64,000 nt of DNA from Malaya genurostris (taxonomy: Eukaryota > Arthropoda > Insecta > Diptera > Culicidae). The stretch covers positions 148,403,889-148,467,888 of the forward strand of contig NC_080571.1 of the NCBI RefSeq assembly GCF_030247185.1. Reading direction: 5' to 3'. Position 1 is the stretch's first letter, and every line of letters begins with the position of its first letter. A program made the position numbers and the translations under genes. Positions 9,494 through 22,697 of this stretch are shown here, piece after piece. The notes beneath the pieces were generated by a model. That model was given only the letters and a program-made list of their open reading frames with translations, did no database searches and was not told where the DNA came from.

Positions 9494-10092
9494 AATAATT
9501 TCATCGATATGCTACAGCTGGTGTTATCATCCACTTTTTTCAAGCATCAGGGTCGGTTTTTCAAACAGAAGTCTTCTTTAGAAGATATGTGGACGATTGT
9601 TTGGTAGGTGTGCAACGAGAATATGTTGCTCGGATGTTGGAGGTGTTCAACAGTTTCCATCCTCGAATGCAATTTACTGTAGAGCTGGAGAATAATGGGC
9701 GAATCAGATTCCTAGATACGTTGTTAAAAAAAGAGATTGATCGTATTACGACAGAGTGGACTCCAAAGGGCCTAGAAGGCAGATATTTAGACTACAACTC
9801 ATTACAGTTTGTTACAGACCTAATGCTCTGAATATTGTAAAACGAATTCTTATTAATAATAACTATCCTAATTTCTTCATCAATAATATTATTCAACAAC
9901 GAACACATTTCCTATACAACTCGTTAACACAGAACAACAAGAACGTTATAGCCACCAAATTTATATCCGCACCATATATACCAGGTCTAGGAGAGAAGTT
10001 AGCACGTTATCTATCTCAATACAACATAAGGTTAGCGTTTAGAACAGTTAACAAAATTAAAGACACAGTATATAGTAAGCTAAAAGATAGAA
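9494..10092 (+). pseudogene. PLE-2 second half of RT and linker, with deletion of motif B
   Basis: After the stop, RT sequence continues to FFKQK (about 9571) and then jumps straight to the YVDD region (about 9572-9605). The motif B segment around GLPMGSPLSP of PLE-1 is missing. The following frames (9589-9831 and 9756-10092) cover FLDTLL and the linker with IPGLGEKLARYLSQYNI. The protein cannot be functional. Confidence 0.82.
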
Positions 10093-10326
10093 TTGTCATT
10101 ATTTGAAGTATTGTAGAAGTTTTTATCGTCGCCGTTGTTTCCGCTGTTATTAGTTTTGTCATTATTTGAAGTATTGTAGAAGTATTTATCGTCGCCGTTG
10201 TTTCCGCTGTTATTAGTTTTGTCATTGATTGAACTATTGTAAGGGTTTTTATCGTCAGCGTCGTCGTAGATATAAGGAGTGTCAATCGTGTTGTTCATGT
10301 CTTGTGATATTTCGCTGATAAAGTCA
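10093..10326 (-). CDS. Exon-like segment of an unidentified gene with a 21-residue repeat, interrupted by PLE-2
   Basis: On the minus strand a T-rich tract and a CAG (10329-10327) look like a 3' splice site. From 10326 a frame is open for about 78 codons until PLE-2 sequence begins. It is rich in Asn, Asp, Ser and Tyr and carries nearly three copies of a 21-residue repeat (core NNSGNNGDDKYFYNT). I do not recognise the protein. It may be an exon remnant cut by the PLE insertion, or a chance open frame kept by a 63-bp period. Confidence 0.28.
10095..10283. repeat. 63-bp minisatellite, three copies
   Basis: Copies start at 10095, 10158 and 10221. The first two are nearly identical; the third is diverged in its second half. 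The period is a multiple of three and keeps a minus-strand frame open. Confidence 0.9.
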
Positions 10327-10354
10327 CTGCAAATCAAAGAAAAAAAAAATATTG

Positions 10355-10695
<341 letters not shown>

Positions 10696-11009
10696 CTTTT
10701 TTATCGACAAATTTTGTTCAGCGATGAATTCCGTGCATACGCGCTACCATTTCGCCACTCTGATCTTGTTTTAGCCACTGCAAAACTCGAAACAGACACA
10801 GTAGCAACGTACATCGAACATGGTCTACATCCTGGCCGTCTCACCCGACCGATATCTCACATCCAAACATCTTCTCTGTTCATCAAACACTAGTCCTCTC
10901 GCTTTATACCTATTTCTCCGATCAAGCATTGAGTAGGAGAGTGTATTTATAATCGCTTGTCACCTTCTTAATGGTGCCAGTCGCTGGCTGGACACAGAAA
11001 AATTGCTGC
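10696..11009. other. Unassigned sequence, possibly a second transposase scrap
   Basis: A plus-strand frame (10651-10893) contains FYRQILFSDEF, similar to the FSDE motif around the second catalytic Asp of mariner-type transposases, but with nothing recognisable on either side. 10894-11009 holds nothing I can name. Confidence 0.25.
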
Positions 11010-11155
11010 GAGTGCAAGTCCTTGCTTCAAATATTTCTTCTGTGATGATGATCGTCCATAGTGTGCTGAAATTTGTTCGTTTCACTTTGCGCCGTCTGCC
11101 ATGGAGAGATGCATCAAATCTTCCAAGCTACGAAAATCGATGTAGACTCATAAAT
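11010..11155 (+). pseudogene. Jockey-like ORF2 fragment, first part
   Basis: The frame reads KFVRFTLRRLPWRDASNLPSYENRCRLINL near its end. The RF.LRRLPW...LP.YE.RC segment is a conserved block about 130 residues from the C-terminus of Jockey-type ORF2 proteins, after the RT domain. It stops being recognisable at about 11155, where the insert starts. Confidence 0.7.
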
Positions 11156-11369
11156 CTCTATTTTTACCTGGAGTTGTTAGCGGAATATATTCAATAGTTG
11201 CACTATTCATGTACCATTTAATTCCACTATTTCACTGTCACGTTATTACACTTTCACAAAGTCACTACAATTTAATGAAGCCTTACAAACGTTACCATAC
11301 AGATACGCGTATTTCGGAATGTTATTTACATCCTTCTTCAGTATATCGGTTTTATAAGTTTGTTTTTAG
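11156..11369 (-). mobile_element. Insert of about 214 bp resembling a PLE pseudo-LTR fragment
   Basis: This segment interrupts the Jockey-like reading frame and has no coding capacity. On the minus strand it carries a complete hammerhead fold of the short-helix-III type found in PLE pseudo-LTRs and related retroelements. Its sequence differs from the pseudo-LTRs at 727-879 and 8014-8184, so it would come from another family. Confidence 0.5.
11294..11350 (-). ncRNA. Predicted hammerhead ribozyme
   Basis: On the minus strand: helix I 5' strand at 11350-11342; core CTGAAGA at 11341-11335; stem II from G11333-T11328 with A11322-C11316 (six pairs, one bulge, 5-base loop); GAAA at 11315-11312; a four-pair helix III made by the palindrome ATACGCGTAT; C17 at 11302; then helix I 3' strand 11301-11294, which pairs with 11350-11342 (eight pairs including one G-T, one bulge). 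The predicted cut is between 11302 and 11301. The extra base between core and stem II occurs in known PLE-type hammerheads. The fold was done by eye, without energy calculation. Confidence 0.68.
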
Positions 11370-11660
11370 GTCGTTTTGCTATCTGTTCGCCGGGATACCA
11401 TCAAAGCTGTTTTCGTTGCGGACTTAATCCAATCCCGGACTGATTGCGCAGATCTCCTACAACTGCTGAATTTTGACATCCATCGTCGTAATTTGCGATT
11501 CAATCCTTTTCTCCGAGTTCCTCGCGCTAGAACTAACTACGGTTTCAATGAACCAGTCTCCAGTATGTGTCGCTTATTCAACAGTTGTTCTAACGAGTTC
11601 GATCTTCATTTACCTCGAAATACTGTCAAAAACCAATTTATTGGGTTCTTTTCCTGCTAA
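11370..11660 (+). pseudogene. Jockey-like ORF2 fragment, C-terminus
   Basis: The frame resumes with SVRRDTIKAVFVADLIQ and runs through LLNFDIHRRNLR, VPRARTNYGFNEPVSSMC and RLFNSCSNEFDLHL to a TAA at 11658-11660. The RTNYG.N.P...M.RLFN pattern is the usual end of Jockey-type ORF2 proteins. No catalytic residues lie in this part. Confidence 0.75.
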
Positions 11661-11879
11661 CTTTATTAGTTTTACTATTCGAACACCGTTTAAACATACA
11701 TGACTAACGTTAGCGTTGAGGTTTTAGATTAGGTTAGTGATAGAACAAGATAAGATAAGATGATTGTCACCTGTCAGATTAGGATTTGTTTGGAACCGTT
11801 AATATTTTATTTTCATTTAATCCCCTTTCCGCCTCTCCATTATCTTCATTTGAAACTAACTAGATTCGCTCGCCTAAAT

Positions 11880-12100
11880 TAACCTGGTCGTTAATTCCTC
11901 TATTTTTCTGTCTTTCACCATCCATTTTGATCACTAATTAGATCTACATGCCGATTCTAACCTCGTCGTTTTTTTCTGTCTTCCACCATCTTTTTGATAA
12001 CTAATTAGATCTACATTCCGATTCCAACCTCGTCGTTTTTTTCTGTCTTCCACCATCTATTTGATAACTAATTAGATCTACATGCTGATTTCAACTCCGT
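11880..12100. repeat. 67-bp tandem repeats in the Jockey-like 3' UTR
   Basis: The motif TGATAACTAATTAGATCTAC recurs at 11928, 11995 and 12062, each followed by the same T-rich segment ending CCACCAT. About three copies are present, plus a partial one at the left. Confidence 0.88.
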
Positions 12101-12398
12101 CGTTCGTTTTTGCTCGTTTAGCACCCCCTCCACCAACCCTTGTTTTCAATTTACCTAACCACTTTTCTCCTCTCTCTCGCCTTCTAAGTAAGAGTACTAA
12201 AACTGCTATGCTTTTATAGCGTTATAAATTTAGTTTCAACTCTTAGTTTTAATTGTAGTGTTAGGCCTAAATGTATCTGTTGGATCATTGTAATTTGTTG
12301 ATACAAATGATGAGGTTTTATGCCTGTTGGAGAGAGAGATTGCTAAATTTCATCTCCACCGGGCTTTTCCCTGCTCCAAATAAATAAATAAATAAATA

Positions 12399-12552
12399 GT
12401 GAGATTCGTACGCTGGAAGGGAACTGATGAAGCTACGAACAAGATCCAATGTTTCCGTTTTAGTTTCCATTGGACAGGGAGCTATGCCACGTTTTAGGAT
12501 ACCGATTTTATGCGATCACTGATTGTGGAGCTAGGAACTTGATATAAAAACC
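12399..12552. other. Unassigned sequence between the Jockey-like tail and the satellite region
   Basis: No open frame, repeat or RNA gene is recognisable. It may contain the target flank of the Jockey-like insertion. Confidence 0.4.
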
Positions 12553-13001
12553 CCCTTCTTAATCCACATAGTGGTATGATAATGCTTTTCTCTTCTTTCA
12601 TAACAGTCTCATGGAAATATATTTAAAACTTTTATAAAATAATTTCAGATACTAATTTTGACACCAATTGATTCAGATTGATTCGAGTAGTTCACAAAAG
12701 CATGCTTCAGTGTTTACAGTCAGCATCATTTTTCCAAACTAGTGATGCTAATCTAAAAACCCTTCTTAATCCATCTAGTGGTGTGATAATGCCTTTCTCT
12801 TCTTTCATAACAGTCTCATGAAAATATGTTTCATACATTTATAAAATAATTTTAGACGCCAATTGATTCAGATTGATTCGAGTAGTTCAAAAAAGCATGC
12901 TTCAGTGTTTATGTCACACAGTCAGCATCATTTTTCCAAACTAGTGCTTGACATTTGCGATGCCTATTTGTATGAGAACAGTGATGCTAATCTAAAAAAA
13001 A
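12553..13001 (+). repeat. Repeat A, two tandem copies
   Basis: 12553-12759 and 12760-13001. Each starts with a CCTTCTTAATCCAC..TAGTGG head and ends CTAATCTAAAAA. The first copy has an internal deletion (the segment before GTGATGCTAATC is missing). No coding capacity. I recall similar short repeats from mosquito genomes; the class (MITE, SINE-like or rolling-circle) is not clear. Confidence 0.8.
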
Positions 13002-14390
13002 GCCTTCTTAGTCCACTTAGTGAAATTTTCATATATCTTGAAAAATCACCATAGGGGGGAGTACATGAAATTTTCGAAATCGAAAAAAAATTTTTGATGC
13101 CGAAAGGCTTAGAATTGCATGAAACGTCGAGATTTAGTGTCATCTCGAAAAAAAAATTTTTTGAAAAAATCGACTTTTTGGGACTTAGAAAAAATATGAA
13201 AATTTTTCTAAGTCCCAGAAAGTTGATGTTTTCAAAAATTTTTTTTTTTTGAGATGACACTAAATTTCGATGTTTTATGCAGTTTTAAGAGTTTTGGCAT
13301 CAAAAAAAATTATCGATTTTGGAAATTTCATGTACTCCCCCCTATGGTGCTTTTTCAAGATCGAAAATTGTCAAACCTTTACCACCGGGCAGCACCCCTT
13401 AAGCATGTCCGATTTAGGTCAAATTTTGCATGAAGGCTTTTTTCGAGGTGCTTAAACTTTTGAGCACTAGAACTTAACGAAAATAGAGGTGATCCCAAAA
13501 TTTTGGCACCCTTATATATACAAGAGCGGTAAAAATCAACGTGTTTTGTCGGTTACGTCACTTATACCATCATATATCTGGAACCAAAAGTCACAACCAT
13601 TTGATCTTCGAACTTGATCAACGGCCCGACAGTAGCTTTCAAACGAGTCCAAGTTTGTTAAAATCGGATCAGCCATCTCTGAGAAAATTGAGCGCGTTCA
13701 AATACAACGCTTTTTGTTGGTTACGTCACTTATACAATCATATCTCCGGAACCAAAAGTCACAGCCATTTGATCTTCGAACTTGATCAATGGCCCGCCAG
13801 TAGCTTTCAAACGAGTCCAAGTTTGTTCAAATCGGTTCAGCCATCTCTGAGAAAATTGAGCGCGTTCAAATACAACGCTTTTTGTCGGTTACGTCACTTA
13901 TACAATCATATCTCCGGAACCAAAAGTCACAGCCATTTTATCTTCGAACTTGATCAATGGCCCGCCAGTAGCTTTCAAACGAGTCCAAGTTTGTTCAAAT
14001 CGGTTCAGCCATCTCTGAGAAAATTGAGCGCGTTCAAATACAACGCTTTTTGTCGGTTACGTCACTTATACAATCATATCTCCGGAACCAAAAGTCACAG
14101 CCATTTGATCTTCGAACTTGATCAATGCCCCGATAGTAGCTTTCAAACGAGCCCAAGTTTGTTAAAATCGGTTGAGCCATCTCTGAGAAAATTGAGCGCG
14201 TTCAAATATCTTCGAAAAGTGCACACACATACACACACACATACACACACACACATACACACACACACAGACATTTTCCGATCTCGTCGAGCTGAGTCGA
14301 ATGGTATATAACACTATGGGTCTCCGAGGCTCCGTTCGAAAGTCGGTTTTTCCAGCAATTCTAATACCTTTCTATAGAGAAAGGCAAAAA
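13002..14390 (+). repeat. Repeat B, unit 1 (diverged, four subrepeats)
   Basis: First unit of the satellite: head, foldback (near 13034-13361), spacer, four 168-bp subrepeats (13541-14215), CA tract and tail. It differs from the central units at many positions, for example CCCAGAAAG in the right arm where central units have CCCGGAAAG. Confidence 0.9.
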
Positions 14391-17048
14391 GCCTTCTTAG
14401 TCCACTTAGTGATGTTTTCATATATCTTGAAAAATCACCATAGGGGGGAGTACATGAAATTTTCGAAATCGAAAAAAAAATTTTGATGCCAAAAGGCTTA
14501 GAATTGCATGAAACGTCGAGATTTAGTGTCATCTCGAAAAAAAAATTTTTTGAAAAAATCGACTTTTTGGGACTTAGAAAAAATATGAAAATTTTTCTAA
14601 GTCCCAGAAAGTTGATTTTTTCAAAAAAAATTTTTTTTGAGATGACACTAAATTTCGATGTTTGATGCAGTTTTAAGAGTTTTGGCATCAAAAAAAATTT
14701 ACCACCGGGCAGCACCCCTTAAGCATGTCCAATTTAGGTCAAATTTTGCATGAAGGCTTTTTTCGAGGTGCTTAAACTTTTGAGCACTAGAACTTAACGA
14801 AAATAGAGGTGATCCCAAAATTTTGGCACCCTTATATATACAAGAGCGGTAAAAATCAACGTGTTTTGTCGGTTACGTCACTTATACCATCATATATCTG
14901 GAACCAAAAGTCACAACCATTTGATCTTCGAACTTGATCAACGGCCCGACAGTAGCTTTCAAACGAGTCCAAGTTTGTTAAAATCGGATCAGCTATCTCT
15001 GAGAAAATTGAGCGCGTTCAAATACAACGCTTTTTGTTGGTTACGTCACTTATACAATCATATCTCCGGAACCAAAAGTCACAGCCATTTGATCTTCGAA
15101 CTTGATCAATGGCCCGCCAGTAGCTTTCAAACGAGTCCAAGTTTGTTCAAATCGGTTCAGCCATCTCTGAGAAAATTGAGCGCGTTCAAATACAACGCTT
15201 TTTGTCGGTTACGTCACTTATACAATCATATCTCCGGAACCAAAAGTCACAGCCATTTTATCTTCGAACTTGATCAATGGCCCGCCAGTAGCTTTCAAAC
15301 GAGTCCAAGTTTGTTCAAATCGGTTCAGCCATCTCTGAGAAAATTGAGCGCGTTCAAATACAACGCTTTTTGTCGGTTACGTCACTTATACAATCATATC
15401 TCCGGAACCAAAAGTCACAGCCATTTGATCTTCGAACTTGATCAATGCCATGATAGTAGCTTTCAAACGAGCCCAAGTTTGTTAAAATCGGTTGAGCCAT
15501 CTCTGAGAAAATTGAGCGCGTTCAAATATCTTCGAAAAGTGCACACACATACACACACATACACACACACATACACACACACACACAGACATTTTCCGAT
15601 CTCGTCGAGCTGAGTCGAATGGTATATAACACTATGGGTCTCCGAGGCTCCGTTCGAAAGTCGGTTTTTCCAGCAATTCTAATACCTTTCTATAGAGAAA
15701 GGCAAAAAGCCTTCTTAGTCCACTTAGTGATGTTTTCATATATCTTGAAAAATCACCATAGGGGGGAGTACATGAAATTTTCGAAATCGAAAAAAAAATT
15801 TTGATGCCAAAAGGCTTAGAATTGCATGAAACGTCGAGATTTAGTGTCATCTCGAAAAAAAAATTTTTTGAAAAAATCGACTTTTTGGGACTTAGAAAAA
15901 ATATGAAAATTTTTCTAAGTCCCAGAAAGTTGATTTTTTCAAAAAAAAATTTTTTTGAGATGACACTAAATTTCGATGTTTGATGCAGTTTTAAGAGTTT
16001 TGGCATCAAAAAAAATTTACCACCGGGCAGCACCCCTTAAGCATGTCCAATTTAGGTCAAATTTTGCATGAAGGCTTTTTTCGAGGTGCTTAAACTTTTG
16101 AGCACTAGAACTTTACGAAAATAGAGTTGATCCCAAAATTTTGGCACCCTTATATATACAAGAGCGGTAAAAATCAACGTGTTTTGTCGGTTACGTCACT
16201 TATACCATCATATATCTGGAACCAAAAGTCACAACCATTTGATCTTCGAACTTGATCAACGGCCCGACAGTAGCTTTCAAACGAGCCCAAGTTTGTTAAA
16301 ATCGGATCAGCCATCTCTGAGAAAATTGAGCGCGTTCAAATACAACGCTTTTTGTCGGTTACGTCACTTATACAATCATATCTCCGGAACCAAAAGTCAC
16401 AGCCATTTGATCTTCGAACTTGATCAATGGCCCGCCAGTAGCTTTCAAACGAGTCCAAGTTTGTTCAAATCGGTTCAGCCATCTCTGAGAAAATTGAGCG
16501 CGTTCAAATACAACGCTTTTTGTCGGTTACGTCACTTATACAATCATATCTCCGGAACCAAAAGTCACAGCCATTTGATCTTCGAACTTGATCAATGGCC
16601 CGCCAGTAGCTTTCAAACGAGTCCAAGTTTGTTCAAATCGGTTCAGCCATCTCTGAGAAAATTGAGCGCGTTCAAATACAACGCTTTTTGTCGGTTACGT
16701 CACTTATACAATCATATCTCCGGAACCAAAAGTCACAGCCATTTGATCTTCGAAATTGATCAATGCCCCGATAGTAGCTTTCAAACGAGCCCAAGTTTGT
16801 TAAAATCGGTTGAGCCATCTCTGAGAAAATTGAGCGCGTTCAAATATCTTCGAAAAGTGCACACACATACACACACACATACACACACACACACACATAC
16901 ACACACACATACACACACACACACACAGACATTTTCCGATCTCGTCGAGCTGAGTCGAATTTTATATAACACTATGGGTCTCCGAGGCTCCGTTCGAAAG
17001 TCGGTTTTTCCAGCAATTCTAATACCTTTCTATAGAGAAAGGCAAAAA
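14391..17048 (+). repeat. Repeat B, units 2 and 3 (shared deletion in the foldback)
   Basis: Units start at 14391 and 15709. Both have lost the outer right arm of the foldback plus the adjoining spacer, the sequence jumping from the GGCATCAAAAAAAATTT run to ACCACCGGG (near 14700 and 16018). Both keep four subrepeats. A deletion shared by neighbours shows that one unit was copied from the other. Confidence 0.9.
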
Positions 17049-19482
17049 GCCTTCTTAGTCCACTTAGTGGAATTTTCATATATCTTTAAAAATCACCATA
17101 GGGGGGAGTACATGAAATTTTCGAAATCGAAAAAAAATTTTTGATGCCAAAAGGCTTAGAATTGCATGAAACGTCGAGATTTAGTGTCATCTCGAAAAAA
17201 AATTTTTTTGAAAAAATCGACTTTTTGGGACTTAGAAAAAATATGAAAATTTTTCTAAGTCCCAGAAAGTTGATTTTTTCAAAAAAATTTTTTTTTGAGA
17301 TGACACTAAATTTCGATGTTTTATGCAGTTTTAAGAGTTTTGGCATCAAAAAAAATTTTCGATTTTGGAAATTTCATGTACTCCCCCCTATGGTGCTTTT
17401 TCAAGATCGATAATTGTCAAACCTTTACCACCGGGCAGCACCCCTTAAGCATGTCCGATTTAGGTCAAATTTTGCATGAAGGCTTTTTTCGAGGTGCTTA
17501 AACTTTTGAGCACTAGAACTTTACGAAAATAGAGTTGATCCCAAAATTTTGGCACCCTTATATATACAAGAGCGGTATAAATTAACGTGTTTTGTCGGTT
17601 ACGTCACTTATACCATCATATATCTGGAACCAAAAGTCACAACCATTTGATCTTCGAACTTGATCAACGGCCCGACAGTAGCTTTCAAACGAGTCCAAGT
17701 TTGTTAAAATCGGATCAGCCATCTCTGAGAAAATTGAGCGCGTTCAAATACAACGCTTTTTGTCAGTTACGTCACTTATACAATCATATCTCCAGAACCA
17801 AAAGTCACAGCCATTTGATCTTCGAACTTGATCAATGGCCCGCCAGTAGCTTTCAAACGAGTTCAAGTTTGTTCAAATCGGTTCAGCCATCTCTGAGAAA
17901 ATTGAGCGCGTTCAAATACAACGCTTTTTGTCGGTTACGTCACTTATACAATCATATCTCCGGAACCAAAAGTCACAGCCATTTTATCTTCGAACTTGAT
18001 CAATGCCCCGATAGTAGCTTTCAAACGAGCCCAAGTTTGTTAAAATCGGTTGAGCCATCTCTGAGAAAATTGAGCGCGTTCAAATATCTTCGAAAAGTGC
18101 ACACACATACACACACACATACACACATACACACACACATACACACACACACAGACATTTTCCGATCTCGTCGAGCTGAGTCGAATGGTATATAACACTA
18201 TGGGTCTCCGAGGCTCCGTTCGAAAGTCGGTTTTTCCAGCAATTCTAATACCTTTCTATAGAGAAAGGCAAAACCCTTCTTAGTCCACTTAGTGGAATTT
18301 TCATATATCTTTAAAAATCACCATAGGGGGGAGTACATGAAATTTTCGAAATCGAAAAAAAATTTTTGATGCCAAAAGGCTTAGAATTGCATGAAACGTC
18401 GAGATTTAGTGTCATCTCGAAAAAAAGTTTTTTGAAAAAATCGACTTTTTGGGACTTAGAAAAAATATGAAAATTTTTCTAAGTCCCAGAAAGTTGTTTT
18501 TTCAAAAAATTTTTTTTTTGAGATGACACTAAATTTCGATGTTTTATGCAGTTTTAAGAGTTTTGGCATCAAAAAAAATTTTCGATTTTGGAAATTTCAT
18601 GTACTCCCCCCTATGGTGCTTTTTCAAGATCGATAATTGTCAAACCTTTACCACCGGGCAGCACCCCTTAAGCATGTCCGATTTAGGTCAAATTTTGCAT
18701 GAAGGCTTTTTTCGAGGTGCTTAAACTTTTGAGCACTAGAACTTTACGAAAATAGAGTTGATCCCAAAATTTTGGCACCCTTATATATACAAGAGCGGTA
18801 AAAATCAACGTGTTTTGTCGGTTACGTCACTTATACCATCATATATCTGGAACCAAAAGTCACAACCATTTGATCTTCCAACTTGATCAACGGCCCGACA
18901 GTAGCTTTCAAACGAGTCCAAGTTTGTTCAAATCGGTTCAGCCATCTCTGAGAAAATTGAGCGCGTTCAAATACAACGCTTTTTGTCGGTTACGTCACTT
19001 ATACAATCATATCTCCGGAACCAAAAGTCACAGCCATTTGATCTTCGAACTTGATCAATGGCCCGCCAGTAGCTTTCAAACGAGTCCAAGTTTGTTCAAA
19101 TCGGTTCAGCCATCTCTGAGAAAATTGAGCGCGTTCAAATACAACGCTTTTTGTCGGTTACGTCACTTATACAATCATATCTCCGGAACCAAAAGTCACA
19201 GCCATTTTATCTTCGAACTTAATCAATGCCCCGATAGTAGCTTTCAAACGAGCCCAAGTTTGTTAAAATCGGTTGAGCCATCTCTGAGAAAATTGAGCGC
19301 GTTCAAATATCTTCGAAAAGTGCACACACATACACACACACATACACACATACACACACACAGACATTTTCCGATCTCGTCGAGCTGAGTCGAATGGTAT
19401 ATAACACTATGGGTCTCCGAGGCTCCGTTCGAAAGTCGGTTTTTCCAGCAATTCTAATACCTTTCTATAGAGAAAGGCAAAA
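17049..19482 (+). repeat. Repeat B, units 4 and 5 (three subrepeats)
   Basis: Units start at 17049 and 18274. Each has a nearly complete foldback and three subrepeats. In unit 5 the head begins CCCTTCTTAG, as in Repeat A, instead of GCCTTCTTAG. Confidence 0.88.
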
Positions 19483-19721
19483 CCCTTCTTAATCCACCTA
19501 GTGGTGTGATAATGCCTTTCTCTTCTTTCATAACAGTCTCATGAAAATGTGTTTCATACATTTATTAAATAATTTTAGACGCCAATTGATTCAGATTGAT
19601 TCGGGTAGTTCACAAAAGCATGCTTCAGTGTTTATGTCACACAGTCAGCATCATTTTTCCAAACTAGTGCTTGACATTTGCGTTGCCTATTTGTATGAGA
19701 ACAGTGATGCTAATCTAAAAA
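19483..19721 (+). repeat. Repeat A, single copy between B units
   Basis: Starts exactly after the CAAAA end of B unit 5 and ends in the A run after CTAATC. The right junction leads into the middle of a B subrepeat (CTCACAGCC), so the next B unit is 5' truncated. Confidence 0.88.
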
Positions 19722-20327
19722 ACTCACAGCCATTTGATCTTCGAACTTGATCAATGGCCCGACGGTAGCTTTCAAACGAGCCCAAGTTTGTTAAAATCGG
19801 TTCAGCCATCTCTGAGAAAATTGAGCGCGTTCAAATACAACGCTTTTTGTCGGTTACGTAACTTATACAATCATATCTCCGGAACCAAAAGTCACAGCCA
19901 TTTGATCTTCGAACTTGATCAATGGCCCGACAGTAGCTTTCAAACGAGCCCAAGTTTGTTCAAATCGGTTCAGCCATCTCTGAGAAAATTGAGCGCGTTC
20001 AAATATCTTCGAAAAGTGCACATACATACACACACATACATACATACACACACACACACACAGACATTTTCCGATCTCGTCGAGCTGAGTCGAATGGTAT
20101 ATAACACTATGGGTCTCCGAGGCTCCGTTCGAAAGTCGGTTTTTCCAGCAATTCTAATACCTTTCTATAGAGAAAGGCAAAAAGCCTTCTTAGTCCACTT
20201 AGTGAAATTTTCATATATCTTGAAAAATCACCATAGGGGGGAGTACATGAAATTTGGGTCTCCGAGGCTCCGTTCGAAAGTCGGTTTTTCCAGCAATTCT
20301 AATACCTTTCTATAGAGAAAGGCAAAA
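19722..20327 (+). repeat. Rearranged Repeat B pieces: truncated unit and 144-bp mini-unit
   Basis: 19722-20183 has only about two subrepeats, the CA tract and the tail. 20184-20327 is a mini-unit: the head and 71 bases of B joined at about 20255 directly to the tail (GGGTCTCCGAGGC...). About 1.1 kb is missing from the mini-unit. Confidence 0.88.

Positions 20328-22697
<2,370 letters not shown>

Larger units (their letters stand above)
8185..10092 (+). mobile_element. Penelope-like element PLE-2, truncated, head to head with PLE-1
   Basis: A plus-strand relative of PLE-1. It begins with a displaced ~119-bp internal fragment (8185-8303), then jumps to the N-terminal coding start (about 8305), runs through the RT and the following linker, and stops at 10092 before any GIY-YIG sequence. 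The pairing with PLE-1 makes a large inverted repeat. Head-to-head and 5'-rearranged copies are common in this family. Confidence 0.85.
11010..12398 (+). mobile_element. 3' end of a Jockey-like non-LTR retrotransposon, 5' truncated
   Basis: Two coding pieces of an RT polyprotein C-terminus (11010-11155 and about 11370-11660) are followed by a ~720-bp 3' UTR with 67-bp tandem repeats, a CTCCACCGGGCTTTTCC segment typical of mosquito Jockey-type 3' ends, and an (AAAT)n tail at 12378-12398. The coding part is split by a ~214-bp insert. Confidence 0.72.

Noticed and set aside
16179..17144. Long frames (up to 321 codons) through the 168-bp subrepeats
   Set aside because: 168 is a multiple of three, so one stop-free phase extends through all copies. 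The frames have no ATG start in the repeat, no known domain, continue into CA-encoded Thr-His runs, and shift between units.
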